Below, in pieces: positions 57,355 to 64,000 of a DNA stretch of 64,000 nt (position 1 is the first letter of the stretch; every line of letters begins with the position of its first letter). Below the pieces are notes generated by a model. The model made no database searches, was not told the origin of the DNA, and worked only from the letters and a program-made list of their open reading frames with translations. The stretch covers positions 868,001-932,000 of the forward strand of contig NZ_JBJXRG010000001.1 of assembly GCF_046254955.1 (NCBI RefSeq). Reading direction: 5' to 3'. The stretch is from Qipengyuania_C sp046254955. Its GTDB lineage: Bacteria > Pseudomonadota > Alphaproteobacteria > Sphingomonadales > Sphingomonadaceae. The translations under genes and the position numbers were made by a program.

Positions 57355-58771
57355 GGCTGGCGCTCCTACGGGAAATGGTGACGACACGGATGGCTCGGGC
57401 GGGCTGGTAGCGCGGGAGCAGTCGGGCGACAACGCCGCGCCGCTCTCGATCACCGAGATTTCGAACCTGCTCAAGCGCGCTGTCGAGGATCGCTTCGGCT
57501 ATGTTCGCCTGCGCGGCGAGCTCTCCGGAGTGAAGCGCGCCGCTTCAGGGCATATGTATTGCGCACTCAAAGATGAGAAAGCCGTAATTGACGGGGTAAT
57601 GTGGCGCGGAAATACATCGCGGCTCTCCTTTGCTCCAGAAGATGGTCTGGAAGTGGTCGCGAGCGGGAAACTTACCACCTATCCCGGGCGCTCGAAATAC
57701 CAGATCGTGATTGATAGCCTCGAACTGGCAGGCGAAGGGGCATTGCTGGCGTTGCTGGAGAAAACGCGCCTGCGGCTCGATGCCGAGGGTTTGTTTTCAC
57801 GCGATCGCAAGCAGCCTTTGCCCTTCCTGCCGAAGACTATCGGTGTCGTGACGTCACCAACCGGGGCTGTGATCCGCGATATCCTGCATAGGTTGGCTGA
57901 TCGCTTCCCCACACACGTACTGGTTTGGCCGGTGCTGGTTCAGGGTCAAGGCGCAGCAGAACAGATAGCAGCAGCGGTGCGCGGCTTCTCACAGCTCGAG
58001 CCCAGGAGCGGGATCTCGCGGCCGGACCTGGTGATTGTCGCGCGAGGGGGCGGCTCGATTGAGGATCTGTGGGCCTTCAACGAAGAAGTGGTCGTCCGAG
58101 CCATTGCCGAATGCCCCATCCCCACCATCAGCGCAGTGGGGCACGAGACAGACACGACGCTGTCAGACTTTGCGGCCGATCGCCGCGCGCCCACGCCCAC
58201 GGCTGCTGCCGAGATAGCGGTGCCTGTTCGGGCCGAGTTGGCGGCAACGCTTGAGGACTATGGCTTGCGGCAGAAGCGCGCAATACAGCGCCCGGTCCAG
58301 CTTGGTCGGGAAAGACTTGCCGGGCGGGCAGATCGACTGCCAGCATCTGAAGCCCTCTTGCAACCTCAGGCGCAGAAGCTCGACGATTTGGCGGAGCGTT
58401 TGCGGCGGGGCCTGCGCGATCGTGCGGCGCATGGGCGCGAGCGGCTCAATGCCGCGCGCCTCTCGCCAGCTGTGCTCCAGCGCGGTTGGCGCGAGGCCAG
58501 TCAACGGATTGCTGCCACAGTGAGGCTGATGACCTCGCTTGATCCTGATTCGGTGCTTGCGCGGGGCTATGTTCGCGTCATTGGGAGCGCGGGCCAGACG
58601 CTTACTGACCGCACTGAGGCGGCGAAGGAGACTGCGCTCTCGCTGAAGTTTCGGGATGGCGCGCTGGATGTGGTTCCTGCAGGTAGGGTTGCCAAAGGTG
58701 CACCGCCCAGGCGTTCATCGCGAGCTAAGCCGAAAGCGGCCACACCCGGTCAGGATGATTTGTTCGGATAG
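57353..58771 (+). CDS. xseA: Exodeoxyribonuclease VII large subunit
   Basis: A 472-residue subunit of exonuclease VII. An N-terminal OB fold (residues ~30-120: LSITEISNLLKRAVEDRFGYVRLRGELSG in pieces, GHMYCALKDEKAVIDGVMW) is followed by the catalytic domain with GVVTSPTGAVIRDILHRL, VIVARGGGSIEDLWAFNEE and GHETDTTLSDFAADRRAPTPTAAAE (in pieces). A long helical part and a C-terminal Arg/Lys-rich tail follow. The start at 57353 is the first usable ATG; its codon shares two bases with the purD start. The small subunit is not here. Confidence 0.95.
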   Translation: MAGAPTGNGDDTDGSGGLVAREQSGDNAAPLSITEISNLLKRAVEDRFGYVRLRGELSGVKRAASGHMYCALKDEKAVIDGVMWRGNTSRLSFAPEDGLEVVASGKLTTYPGRSKYQIVIDSLELAGEGALLALLEKTRLRLDAEGLFSRDRKQPLPFLPKTIGVVTSPTGAVIRDILHRLADRFPTHVLVWPVLVQGQGAAEQIAAAVRGFSQLEPRSGISRPDLVIVARGGGSIEDLWAFNEEVVVRAIAECPIPTISAVGHETDTTLSDFAADRRAPTPTAAAEIAVPVRAELAATLEDYGLRQKRAIQRPVQLGRERLAGRADRLPASEALLQPQAQKLDDLAERLRRGLRDRAAHGRERLNAARLSPAVLQRGWREASQRIAATVRLMTSLDPDSVLARGYVRVIGSAGQTLTDRTEAAKETALSLKFRDGALDVVPAGRVAKGAPPRRSSRAKPKAATPGQDDLFG

Positions 58772-58795
58772 CTCTTCCTTGCTAAGGCGCGCGCC

Positions 58796-58999
58796 ATGTT
58801 AATGAATTCAGGAAACAGCGAAGCCAAGCTCGTTTATGGCCCCAACGGGTTCCGCGTCATGCGACCGGGGCAGCATGTAACTTGTGCGGTGACGGGCGAT
58901 CCGATTCCGCTCGAGGAGCTGCGCTATTGGAGCGTTGAGCTGCAGGAACCTTACGTCAGCGCGCAGATCGCCACGAAGCGCGCGCTCGGCCATGCATGA
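58796..58999 (+). CDS. DUF2093 family small protein
   Basis: A 67-residue protein. The core LVYGPNGFRVMRPGQHVTCAVTGDPIPLEELRYWSVELQEPY (read in pieces) matches DUF2093, which I recall as an alphaproteobacterial family of unknown function. It has a single cysteine and no signal. Its last four bases overlap the start of the M23 peptidase gene, so the two are coupled. A start two codons in (58802) is possible. Confidence 0.85.
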   Translation: MLMNSGNSEAKLVYGPNGFRVMRPGQHVTCAVTGDPIPLEELRYWSVELQEPYVSAQIATKRALGHA

Positions 59000-59904
59000 C
59001 GCCTAGCCTGCTCAATCTTGGATGCTACGCCCTGCTTGGTTTGTGTGGATGTTCTGCTGAAGCCCAGAATTCCTCTCAGACTGCCCATCCTGGCATTGCA
59101 GAATCTCAAGCGGTGCCAACGTCTGAAGCTGCACGTGAACCTGTCATAGCTGCATTTCGCTACAGCGGAGAATTGACCCAGGGCGGCTGGCTTCGCGGAA
59201 CCGCGCCGGCGGGAGCCGTCGAAGCTTTCCTCGGAAACGAGCGGCTTGAGCTGGCAGAAGACGGAACCTTCTTTGCTGCATTTGACCGCGATGAAGGGGC
59301 CGAGGCGACCCTGCGCGCGCGCCTCGAAGATGGGCGCCAGATCATTGAAACGCTCGTGGTGGCGCCGCGCGCATGGAACATAGAGCACGTCAATGTCGCC
59401 AAGCGCAGCGGTGGTAGCAGTGAAGCCTGGTGGAAGAAACGTGAGCCGGAATGGAATGCCATCAACGCGGCGCGGGAGAAGAATAGCGATTCGACTGGCT
59501 GGACGCGGGATTTTATCTGGCCCGTGACCGGCAGGATCTCGGGAAGGTTTGGCTCGCAGCGGATTTATCGCGGCGAAACTGGAAGCTACCATTCTGGCAT
59601 CGATATTGCGCCGGGCCGCGGAACACCATTTGTGGCCCCCGCCGATGGCGTCGTGACGTTGGCGGCGAAGACCCCGTTTTCGCTCGAAGGTCATTTGATT
59701 ATCATCGACCATGGCCAAGGCCTCAACAGCGCCTTCCTTCATAGCGAATCAATCGCGGTTGAGGAGGGGCAAGTGGTGCGCCAGGGCGAACGTCTCGGGA
59801 CCGTGGGATCTAGCGGCCGAGCGACGGGTCCGCACCTGCACTGGAGCCTGAAATGGCGCGATGCGCGTCTCGATCCGCTGCTGTTCGCCGGCCCGATGCG
59901 CTAG
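58996..59904 (+). CDS. M23-family metallopeptidase, probable lipoprotein
   Basis: A 302-residue envelope protein. The N-terminus (LLNLGCYALLGLCGCSAEA) has lipobox-like cysteines. The C-terminal lysostaphin-type domain has the zinc ligands in YHSGIDIAPG (His and Asp) and GPHLHWSLKWR (His), with WPVTGRISGRFG before them. It would cut peptidoglycan cross-links or act as an activator. The middle is a beta-rich region (residues ~50-125). The start overlaps DUF2093 in ATGA. Confidence 0.9.
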   Translation: MTPSLLNLGCYALLGLCGCSAEAQNSSQTAHPGIAESQAVPTSEAAREPVIAAFRYSGELTQGGWLRGTAPAGAVEAFLGNERLELAEDGTFFAAFDRDEGAEATLRARLEDGRQIIETLVVAPRAWNIEHVNVAKRSGGSSEAWWKKREPEWNAINAAREKNSDSTGWTRDFIWPVTGRISGRFGSQRIYRGETGSYHSGIDIAPGRGTPFVAPADGVVTLAAKTPFSLEGHLIIIDHGQGLNSAFLHSESIAVEEGQVVRQGERLGTVGSSGRATGPHLHWSLKWRDARLDPLLFAGPMR

Positions 59905-59919
59905 GTGTAGGCTCCGTCC

Positions 59920-60978
59920 ATGCAGCTTGACCGGCAGCGCGGAGATTCCCGCCGATCTAGGGCTATCCTTTTGATCGTTGTCCTGCTGGGACTAGCGCCA
60001 GGTCTGTGGTGGCGCACGGAGCCCCCACGATTGGATCATAGTGCGCCAGTTGAAGTGTTGCAGCTGAGCGACCTCCCCGAGAAGATTGGCCGGCTTGAAG
60101 TCGTTGGTGCGTGGGAGCTTCGCAGCACGAACGAGCATTTCGGCGGCTTCTCTGCATTGGCTGCGCTCGACGATCGAACTCTTCTGGCCGCGAGTGACAG
60201 GGCAAGGCGCATGGAACTCACCCTTCCACTGACCACTGCTATCCCTTCCGCCAAGCTTGGCTACTTCGGGCCCAACCCCACTCGTATCAAACGGTTGTCT
60301 GATCTTGAGTCACTAGCCCATGATCCCGGATCGGGCACATTGTGGGCGACATATGAGAACCTCAACACGCTGGAGCGCGTGGACTTTGGCGGATCGCGGC
60401 GCACCGTGACTCTTTCGGCTATGGCCGATTGGCCGAGCCGATCTGGCGCAGAAGCAAGCGAGCGACTGGCCGACGGCAGTTTTCTGATTATCGGGGAAGC
60501 GGCCGAGCGCAGGGGCTCGCCAGCGCTGCTCTATCCTGGCGATCCCCTGACAAGTGGCAATCCCGCGTCGTTCCGCTTTTCTGGCCTCAATGGATTCAGC
60601 CCGACCGGCGCGACACTATTGCGCGACGGGCGGATCCTCGTGCTGGTTCGCAGGTTTCGGTTCGGTATTCCCCCACGCTTTGACGGCGCACTTGTCATTG
60701 CTGATCCGACTGAGATCGCGCCCGGGAAAATATTGCAAGGTGAAGTGGTTGCGCGGCTTGAATCGCCGTTTCCGATGGATAACTACGAAGGTATTGCGGC
60801 AATTAGTGAAAGCGATGGTTCGCAATCGATCTGGTTGATATCGGACGACAATTTCATGCGCTGGCAAAGGACGCTACTTATTCAGCTTCGCTGGGATGAG
60901 CAGCCGCACGAAAAAGCGCGCGGGGTCGCCGCGCGCTCTTGGAATTTCAGCGATGACCGTAAACCCCCTAGGGCTTAG
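59920..60978 (+). CDS. Esterase-like activity of phytase family protein
   Basis: A 352-residue protein with an N-terminal membrane anchor or uncleaved signal (AILLIVVLLGLAPGLWW). The propeller-like body has GGFSALAALDDRTLLAASDRA, DLESLAHDPGSGTLWATYEN and MDNYEGIAAISESDGSQSIWLISDDN (in pieces), the hallmarks of this phytase-like esterase group. It is probably periplasmic; the substrate is unknown. Its stop overlaps the convergent rpmB stop by four bases. The 3' end also contains the rpmB terminator. Confidence 0.85.
   Translation: MQLDRQRGDSRRSRAILLIVVLLGLAPGLWWRTEPPRLDHSAPVEVLQLSDLPEKIGRLEVVGAWELRSTNEHFGGFSALAALDDRTLLAASDRARRMELTLPLTTAIPSAKLGYFGPNPTRIKRLSDLESLAHDPGSGTLWATYENLNTLERVDFGGSRRTVTLSAMADWPSRSGAEASERLADGSFLIIGEAAERRGSPALLYPGDPLTSGNPASFRFSGLNGFSPTGATLLRDGRILVLVRRFRFGIPPRFDGALVIADPTEIAPGKILQGEVVARLESPFPMDNYEGIAAISESDGSQSIWLISDDNFMRWQRTLLIQLRWDEQPHEKARGVAARSWNFSDDRKPPRA
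60911..60937 (-). terminator. Terminator of rpmB, inside the phytase-like gene
   Basis: AGCGCGCGG (60915-60923) and CCGCGCGCT (60929-60937) form a perfect 9-bp stem. On the minus strand it is followed by TTTTT. It lies about 40 bases past the rpmB stop, but within the coding end of the opposing gene. Confidence 0.8.
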
Positions 60979-61265
60979 GCTGCGTCCTTGGCTGCCTTCT
61001 TGAGCTCGCGCTTCACTTTCAGCGCATTGCTCGAAAGTTTTTCGTCTTTGGTCTTGAGCAGCCAATTGTCCAGCCCGCCATTGTGCTCGACCGAACGCAG
61101 GCCTTGAGTTGACACGCGAAATTTGAAGCTGCGACCGAGTTTTTCGCTCATCAGCGTGACATTCTGCAAGTTCGGCAGGAACACCCGTTTGGTCTTGTTG
61201 TTGGCGTGGCTAACATTATTGCCCACCAGGCGGCCCTTGCCAGTCAGTTCGCAAATACGCGACAT
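60975..61265 (-). CDS. rpmB: 50S ribosomal protein L28
   Basis: A 96-residue ribosomal protein. Typical segments are MSRICELTGKGRLVGNNVSHANNKTKRVF (in pieces), FKFRVSTQGLRSVEHNGGLDNWLLK and a basic C-terminal tail. The first cysteine is kept but the zinc-binding set is incomplete, as is normal for this type. It is monocistronic, with its terminator embedded in the opposing gene. The 174 bases upstream also contain the promoter of the next plus-strand gene. Confidence 0.97.
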   Translation of the reverse strand: MSRICELTGKGRLVGNNVSHANNKTKRVFLPNLQNVTLMSEKLGRSFKFRVSTQGLRSVEHNGGLDNWLLKTKDEKLSSNALKVKRELKKAAKDAA

Positions 61266-61354
61266 GATAAATCTCGTTCAAAAATGGGTTGTCGACAGGC
61301 CCTTGGAGCCCGGAAAGGCGCGCGAATAGCGGGGGCAGGTGATTCCGTCAAGCT

Positions 61355-61379
61355 GGAACCAAGGGGCGCGGGGACCGTT
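61355..61379 (+). promoter_or_regulatory. EcfG-type promoter before the acidic lipoprotein gene
   Basis: GGAAC at 61355-61359, 16 bases, then CGTT at 61376-61379. This is a full match to the alphaproteobacterial general-stress sigma (EcfG) pattern. The gene start is at 61440, giving a leader of roughly 50 bases. Confidence 0.6.
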
Positions 61380-61439
61380 ATGTTCCCGATCGCGGTCGAG
61401 TCGTGTTGGCCCGTGCAGCGATGTTTGGAGGAATCTACG

Positions 61440-61685
61440 ATGAAGAAGATCATTTCAACTGCTACGCTATTTGCAGCTGCATTCTCATTGAGCGCTTGCG
61501 ATGTGGACCAGACCGAAGAAGGCGAGATGCCTGACGTTGACGTAGAAGGCGGCAACCTGCCCGAATTCGACGTAGAAACCGCCGATGTGGACGTTGGAAC
61601 CGAGGAAGTGACCGTTGACGTTCCGACAGTCGATGTCGATATGCCCGGTGATGCGGACGGCGAACCGGTTACCGGCGACGAATAA
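61440..61685 (+). CDS. Small acidic lipoprotein with repeated Val-Asp motifs
   Basis: An 81-residue protein with a lipoprotein signal (LFAAAFSLSACDVDQ; the cysteine would be lipidated). The rest is very acidic and repetitive: PDVDVEGG, FDVETADVDVG, VTVDVPTVDVDMPG. Val-Asp-Val units recur at 8-10-residue spacing. The function is unknown; it could bind cations or act as an envelope spacer. A strong site GGAGGAATCTACG precedes the start. The matching EcfG-type promoter suggests stress induction. Confidence 0.8.
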   Translation: MKKIISTATLFAAAFSLSACDVDQTEEGEMPDVDVEGGNLPEFDVETADVDVGTEEVTVDVPTVDVDMPGDADGEPVTGDE

Positions 61686-61720
61686 GGCTTTTCTCAGCGT
61701 TTCTGGCCGGGGGCAGCAGG

Positions 61721-62167
61721 GTGTTTCCTAGCCCCCATATGGCCCGCGCGCTGGAGCTTGCCAGACAGGCCGCCTCCGCCGGTGAAGTGCCGGTGGGGGC
61801 GGTCGTCGTTCGGGCCGGGGAGATCGTGGCCGAAGCGCATAACTCGCCGCGAATGTCGCATGATCCGACGGCCCACGCCGAGATCCTGGCGCTTCGCCGG
61901 GCGGCCCGCGCTCTCAAGCAGGAGCGGCTGACCGATTGCGAACTCTATGTAACAATGGAGCCTTGCGCGATGTGTGCCGGCGCTATCGGGCATGCCCGGA
62001 TCGCGCGACTCTACTACGCTGCTTCTGATCCAAAGGGCGGCGCCGTTGAGCACGGCGCGCGCGTTTTCGAGCAGGAGCAATGTCTGCACAAGCCCGATGT
62101 CTACCCAGGCATGGGCGAAAAGGAAGCGGCTGCCTTGCTCAGGGACTTCTTCAAAGCCCGGCGCTAG
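61721..62167 (+). CDS. tadA: Nucleoside deaminase, tRNA adenosine deaminase TadA-like
   Basis: A 148-residue zinc deaminase converting A34 to inosine in tRNA-Arg. The catalytic HAEILALR (His and Glu) and the zinc cysteines in EPCAMCAGAIGHARI are intact. The C-terminal helix EKEAAALLRDFFKARR is typical of TadA. It starts with GTG. Free cytosine or guanine deaminases look similar, but this length and the ends fit TadA better. Confidence 0.9.
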   Translation: MFPSPHMARALELARQAASAGEVPVGAVVVRAGEIVAEAHNSPRMSHDPTAHAEILALRRAARALKQERLTDCELYVTMEPCAMCAGAIGHARIARLYYAASDPKGGAVEHGARVFEQEQCLHKPDVYPGMGEKEAAALLRDFFKARR

Positions 62168-62229
62168 ATTGTTCGCCTGCCTGAGCCAGGAATTGCGCGC
62201 AAATCGGTTCTGTTGGCTCTATGCTCGCC

Positions 62230-63777
62230 CTAGTCCGGTTCAATACCGTAACGCCCCAGTTCAGCGACAGCGATCTTGCTGCCCTCGCCATATCGACGCC
62301 ATTGCTCAAGCGAGCTGGAATAGAGTGGGGAGCGCACCTGAACCGAGCTTGCCGTCGCGACTGGCTCCACATTGCGATGGAAATCCATACAGGCGTCTTC
62401 CCAGCCGAGACCGCAGAACTCCAGCAGCCGTTCTGTTTCACCGCGTTGATCGGCAATCACGTTTTCGTAGCAAACCGAGTGAAACCGTCCAGCAGGCAGC
62501 TCCCCGGCATAGTGATCAGCCATTTCCTCGAACTGGGCGATAAAGTGCGCCGCATCGCCAAAGTCATATGAATAGGAGTAATAACTGAAGCCGGTTGCAA
62601 AGAGCTGCCTGAAGTTGGCGAAGAGCAAATCATGCGGCGATCGCCGCAAGCAGATGATGCGGGCACCAGGAAGCGCTTTGAGAATTGCAGGCACAAAGAA
62701 GGAGTTAAACGGCATTTTGTCGATAAACCGCGCAGCCTCGCCGGCCAGCGCTCCCGCGCGGCGCAGATAATCCTCCCCGACGCCAGCCAGATCGGGTGAC
62801 TTAGCGGCGGCCTGCAGCACCTCCGGGTCAAGCACATGCGGCCCAGGCGTTCCAAGCGCTTGTTTAAGAACAATTGCAAAATCGGACAGCTCACCCACCG
62901 AGGTGACAGCGGAGTGCGATGTCAGGATGCGCTCAACCAGCGTGGTCCCGCTGCGCGGCATGCCGACAATGAAGATGGGGCGTTCGTCGCCCTCGGTCTC
63001 GTCCGCAAAATTCTGCTGCTCTGCTGCGGCGCGCGCGGCCACTGCCAACGCTTCAACGTTTCTGCGATCATGCATGACTTCACTTCGTTTTGCGCGCTTG
63101 GCCTCCTGCAGCCAGTTAAATGACTTGTCCCAGTGCTTCTGAGTTTCGGCGATTCGGGCCAACGCATGGCCAAACAACAACTTTTTGTCGGGGTCGCTTG
63201 CTTGGGCGATTTGCGCTTCGAGGACGGGTGCCCAATCCGGCAGAGGGGCGCTAGCCAACTGCACCAATGCCAACCAGCCGCTGGCATGGTCAGGATGACG
63301 AGCGATTAGCTCAGAGAATTGCGCCTCTGCCTCTTGAAGATCGCCGACAAACTGCAGTGCCACTGCCAGATTGTAGCGATAGTCGGCGCTTTGCGGCACT
63401 CCGCCAACCGCAATCCGGAATGGCGCCACTGCCTCGCGATGCCATCCTGTTCGCGAGAGGACGACGCCCAGCTGGTTGGCGATATGCGGCTCTCTTGTTC
63501 CCAGTTTATGGGCCGCCAAGGCATGTCCGCGCGCGGCCTCCTGATCTTGTTGCAGAAGCGCCACACGCGCAAGCAACACGGAAAGCCAGCAGGCTTGAAG
63601 ATCGCGTTCGACCAGCAGGCCACATAACTTTGCAGCTCCAGGAGCGTTGCCATGCTCAATGGCGATCGCCGCCATGACCAAGACCGCTTCATCGGCTCGT
63701 GGATTAGCCTTGAGAGCCCCTTGTGCCGCGGCATGGGCCTGTCTGAAGCGGCCCGCAAATAGTTCCTTTTTGGCCAC
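62230..63777 (-). CDS. TPR-repeat sulfotransferase family protein
   Basis: A protein of about 516 residues. The N-terminal half is TPR-like helical repeats (FAGRFRQAHAAAQGALKANP, NLAVALQFVGDLQEAEAQFSELIARHP). The C-terminal half is a sulfotransferase with the PAPS-binding P loop GMPRSGTTLVERIL. The later RRSPHDLLFANFRQLF would be the 3'-phosphate motif. Such proteins are frequent next to TonB receptors in sphingomonads; the substrate is unknown. The start is unclear: GTG 63777 is used here, but the frame stays open to TTG 63837. An ATG with a good ribosome site (63809) is in another frame. Confidence 0.85.
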   Translation of the reverse strand: MAKKELFAGRFRQAHAAAQGALKANPRADEAVLVMAAIAIEHGNAPGAAKLCGLLVERDLQACWLSVLLARVALLQQDQEAARGHALAAHKLGTREPHIANQLGVVLSRTGWHREAVAPFRIAVGGVPQSADYRYNLAVALQFVGDLQEAEAQFSELIARHPDHASGWLALVQLASAPLPDWAPVLEAQIAQASDPDKKLLFGHALARIAETQKHWDKSFNWLQEAKRAKRSEVMHDRRNVEALAVAARAAAEQQNFADETEGDERPIFIVGMPRSGTTLVERILTSHSAVTSVGELSDFAIVLKQALGTPGPHVLDPEVLQAAAKSPDLAGVGEDYLRRAGALAGEAARFIDKMPFNSFFVPAILKALPGARIICLRRSPHDLLFANFRQLFATGFSYYSYSYDFGDAAHFIAQFEEMADHYAGELPAGRFHSVCYENVIADQRGETERLLEFCGLGWEDACMDFHRNVEPVATASSVQVRSPLYSSSLEQWRRYGEGSKIAVAELGRYGIEPD

Positions 63778-63920
63778 ACCCGTCAGGGAGTTTTGTGCAC
63801 TAATGGCATTTCTCCCCTTCCGAGTTTGACAATTCAAGCCCCCGCGCGCAGCAAATTTGCGTGTTGCTATGCAGCAACGGGACTGAGCCTTCCAACGAAA
63901 AATATGAGGGAATGACAGAC

Positions 63921-64000
63921 ATGAAAGCTCCTTTCACCGGTCGCGTCGCCAAAGCCGCCTTGCTTGGTGGCACCATCTTTACATCGGCCCTTGCCGCCCC
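63921..64000 (+). CDS. Start of an exported protein, possibly a TonB-dependent receptor (partial)
   Basis: Only the first 26 codons are in the window. They encode a signal peptide (basic start, then AALLGGTIFTSALAAP). GAGGGA lies about ten bases upstream. The pairing with a TPR-sulfotransferase on the opposite strand makes a TonB-dependent receptor plausible, but nothing in the visible part proves it. Confidence 0.5.
   Translation, partial: MKAPFTGRVAKAALLGGTIFTSALAA

Noticed and set aside
1..64000. Insertion sequences, prophage, CRISPR arrays, toxin-antitoxin or defence islands
   Set aside because: I looked for transposase or integrase motifs, direct-repeat/spacer arrays and nuclease clusters. 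I saw none; the only nuclease-like accessory protein is the DUF559 gene in the suf operon.

Overview
The window reads as a chromosomal segment of an alphaproteobacterium of the order Sphingomonadales, most likely family Erythrobacteraceae. This placement is inferred from gene content and protein style, not from a search. The signs are the hemE / PDRP-family gene pair around an origin-like gap (the arrangement known from Caulobacter and Rickettsia), parABS with mnmE-mnmG-rsmG, a PopZ-type DUF2497 protein, a ThiS-ThiG fusion, UrcA, DUF6489, DUF1491 and DUF2093 proteins, and a TPR-sulfotransferase beside a probable TonB-receptor start. I see no rRNA, complete tRNA, insertion sequence, prophage or CRISPR array. 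Genes are densely packed, and stop/start overlaps of the ATGA or GTGA type are common.

Layout. Positions 1-825 hold the 3'-truncated coding part of a membrane-anchored sorbosone-dehydrogenase-like protein, followed by a free methionine sulfoxide reductase. Positions 1362-5697 (minus) are a chaperone-usher fimbrial cluster: a DUF4402 pilin-like subunit, a hairpin terminator, a PapD-like chaperone, and an usher with extra C-terminal domains. Positions 5897-11488 (minus) are the origin-proximal block mnmE-mnmG-rsmG-parA-parB with three parS-like palindromes. A BLUF photoreceptor, rho, hemJ and hemE follow. The 320-bp gap at 16444-16763 is the best candidate for the chromosome replication origin. 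Left of it the genes run mainly on the minus strand. Right of it the plus-strand series PDRP-maf-aroE-coaE-dnaQ begins, as expected for genes co-oriented with two diverging forks.

Positions 20471-32090 carry a hibernation factor, a PtsN-like protein, a thioesterase, a cell-wall hydrolase, exonuclease III, an A-type Fe-S carrier, a CBS protein, a thioredoxin-like ferredoxin, PopZ, TolC, a degenerate PIMT-family protein, class I fumarase and a LytS/LytTR two-component pair. Positions 32193-45347 are mixed housekeeping: UrcA, a decayed diacylglycerol-kinase gene beside a phosphodiesterase-like enzyme, ribosomal L13-S9, a Tat-exported protein, CutA, heme A synthase, MerC, ThiSG, an acyl-CoA ligase, gamma-glutamyltransferase and PyrD.

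Positions 46621-52814 form one compact SUF iron-sulfur operon: regulator, sufB, a DUF559 protein, a small membrane protein, sufC, sufD, sufS, sufT and sufA. A near-perfect 25-bp palindrome precedes the regulator. The last 11 kb hold adenosine kinase, a cytochrome c lipoprotein, purD and xseA (whose start codons overlap head to head), an M23 peptidase, a phytase-like esterase, L28, an acidic lipoprotein behind a strong EcfG-type promoter match, TadA, a TPR-sulfotransferase, and the beginning of an exported protein.

The clearest shared theme is chromosome replication and segregation. The putative oriC, parABS and a PopZ-like polar anchor all lie within about 20 kb. Iron-sulfur and heme metabolism is also heavily represented (SUF operon, ErpA-like carrier, hemE, hemJ, ctaA). 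I found no clearly new multi-gene defence or biosynthetic system. The most unusual items are the overlapping purD/xseA starts, the decayed kinase gene, the DUF559 and membrane-protein insertion in the suf operon, and an orphan terminator near position 45500.
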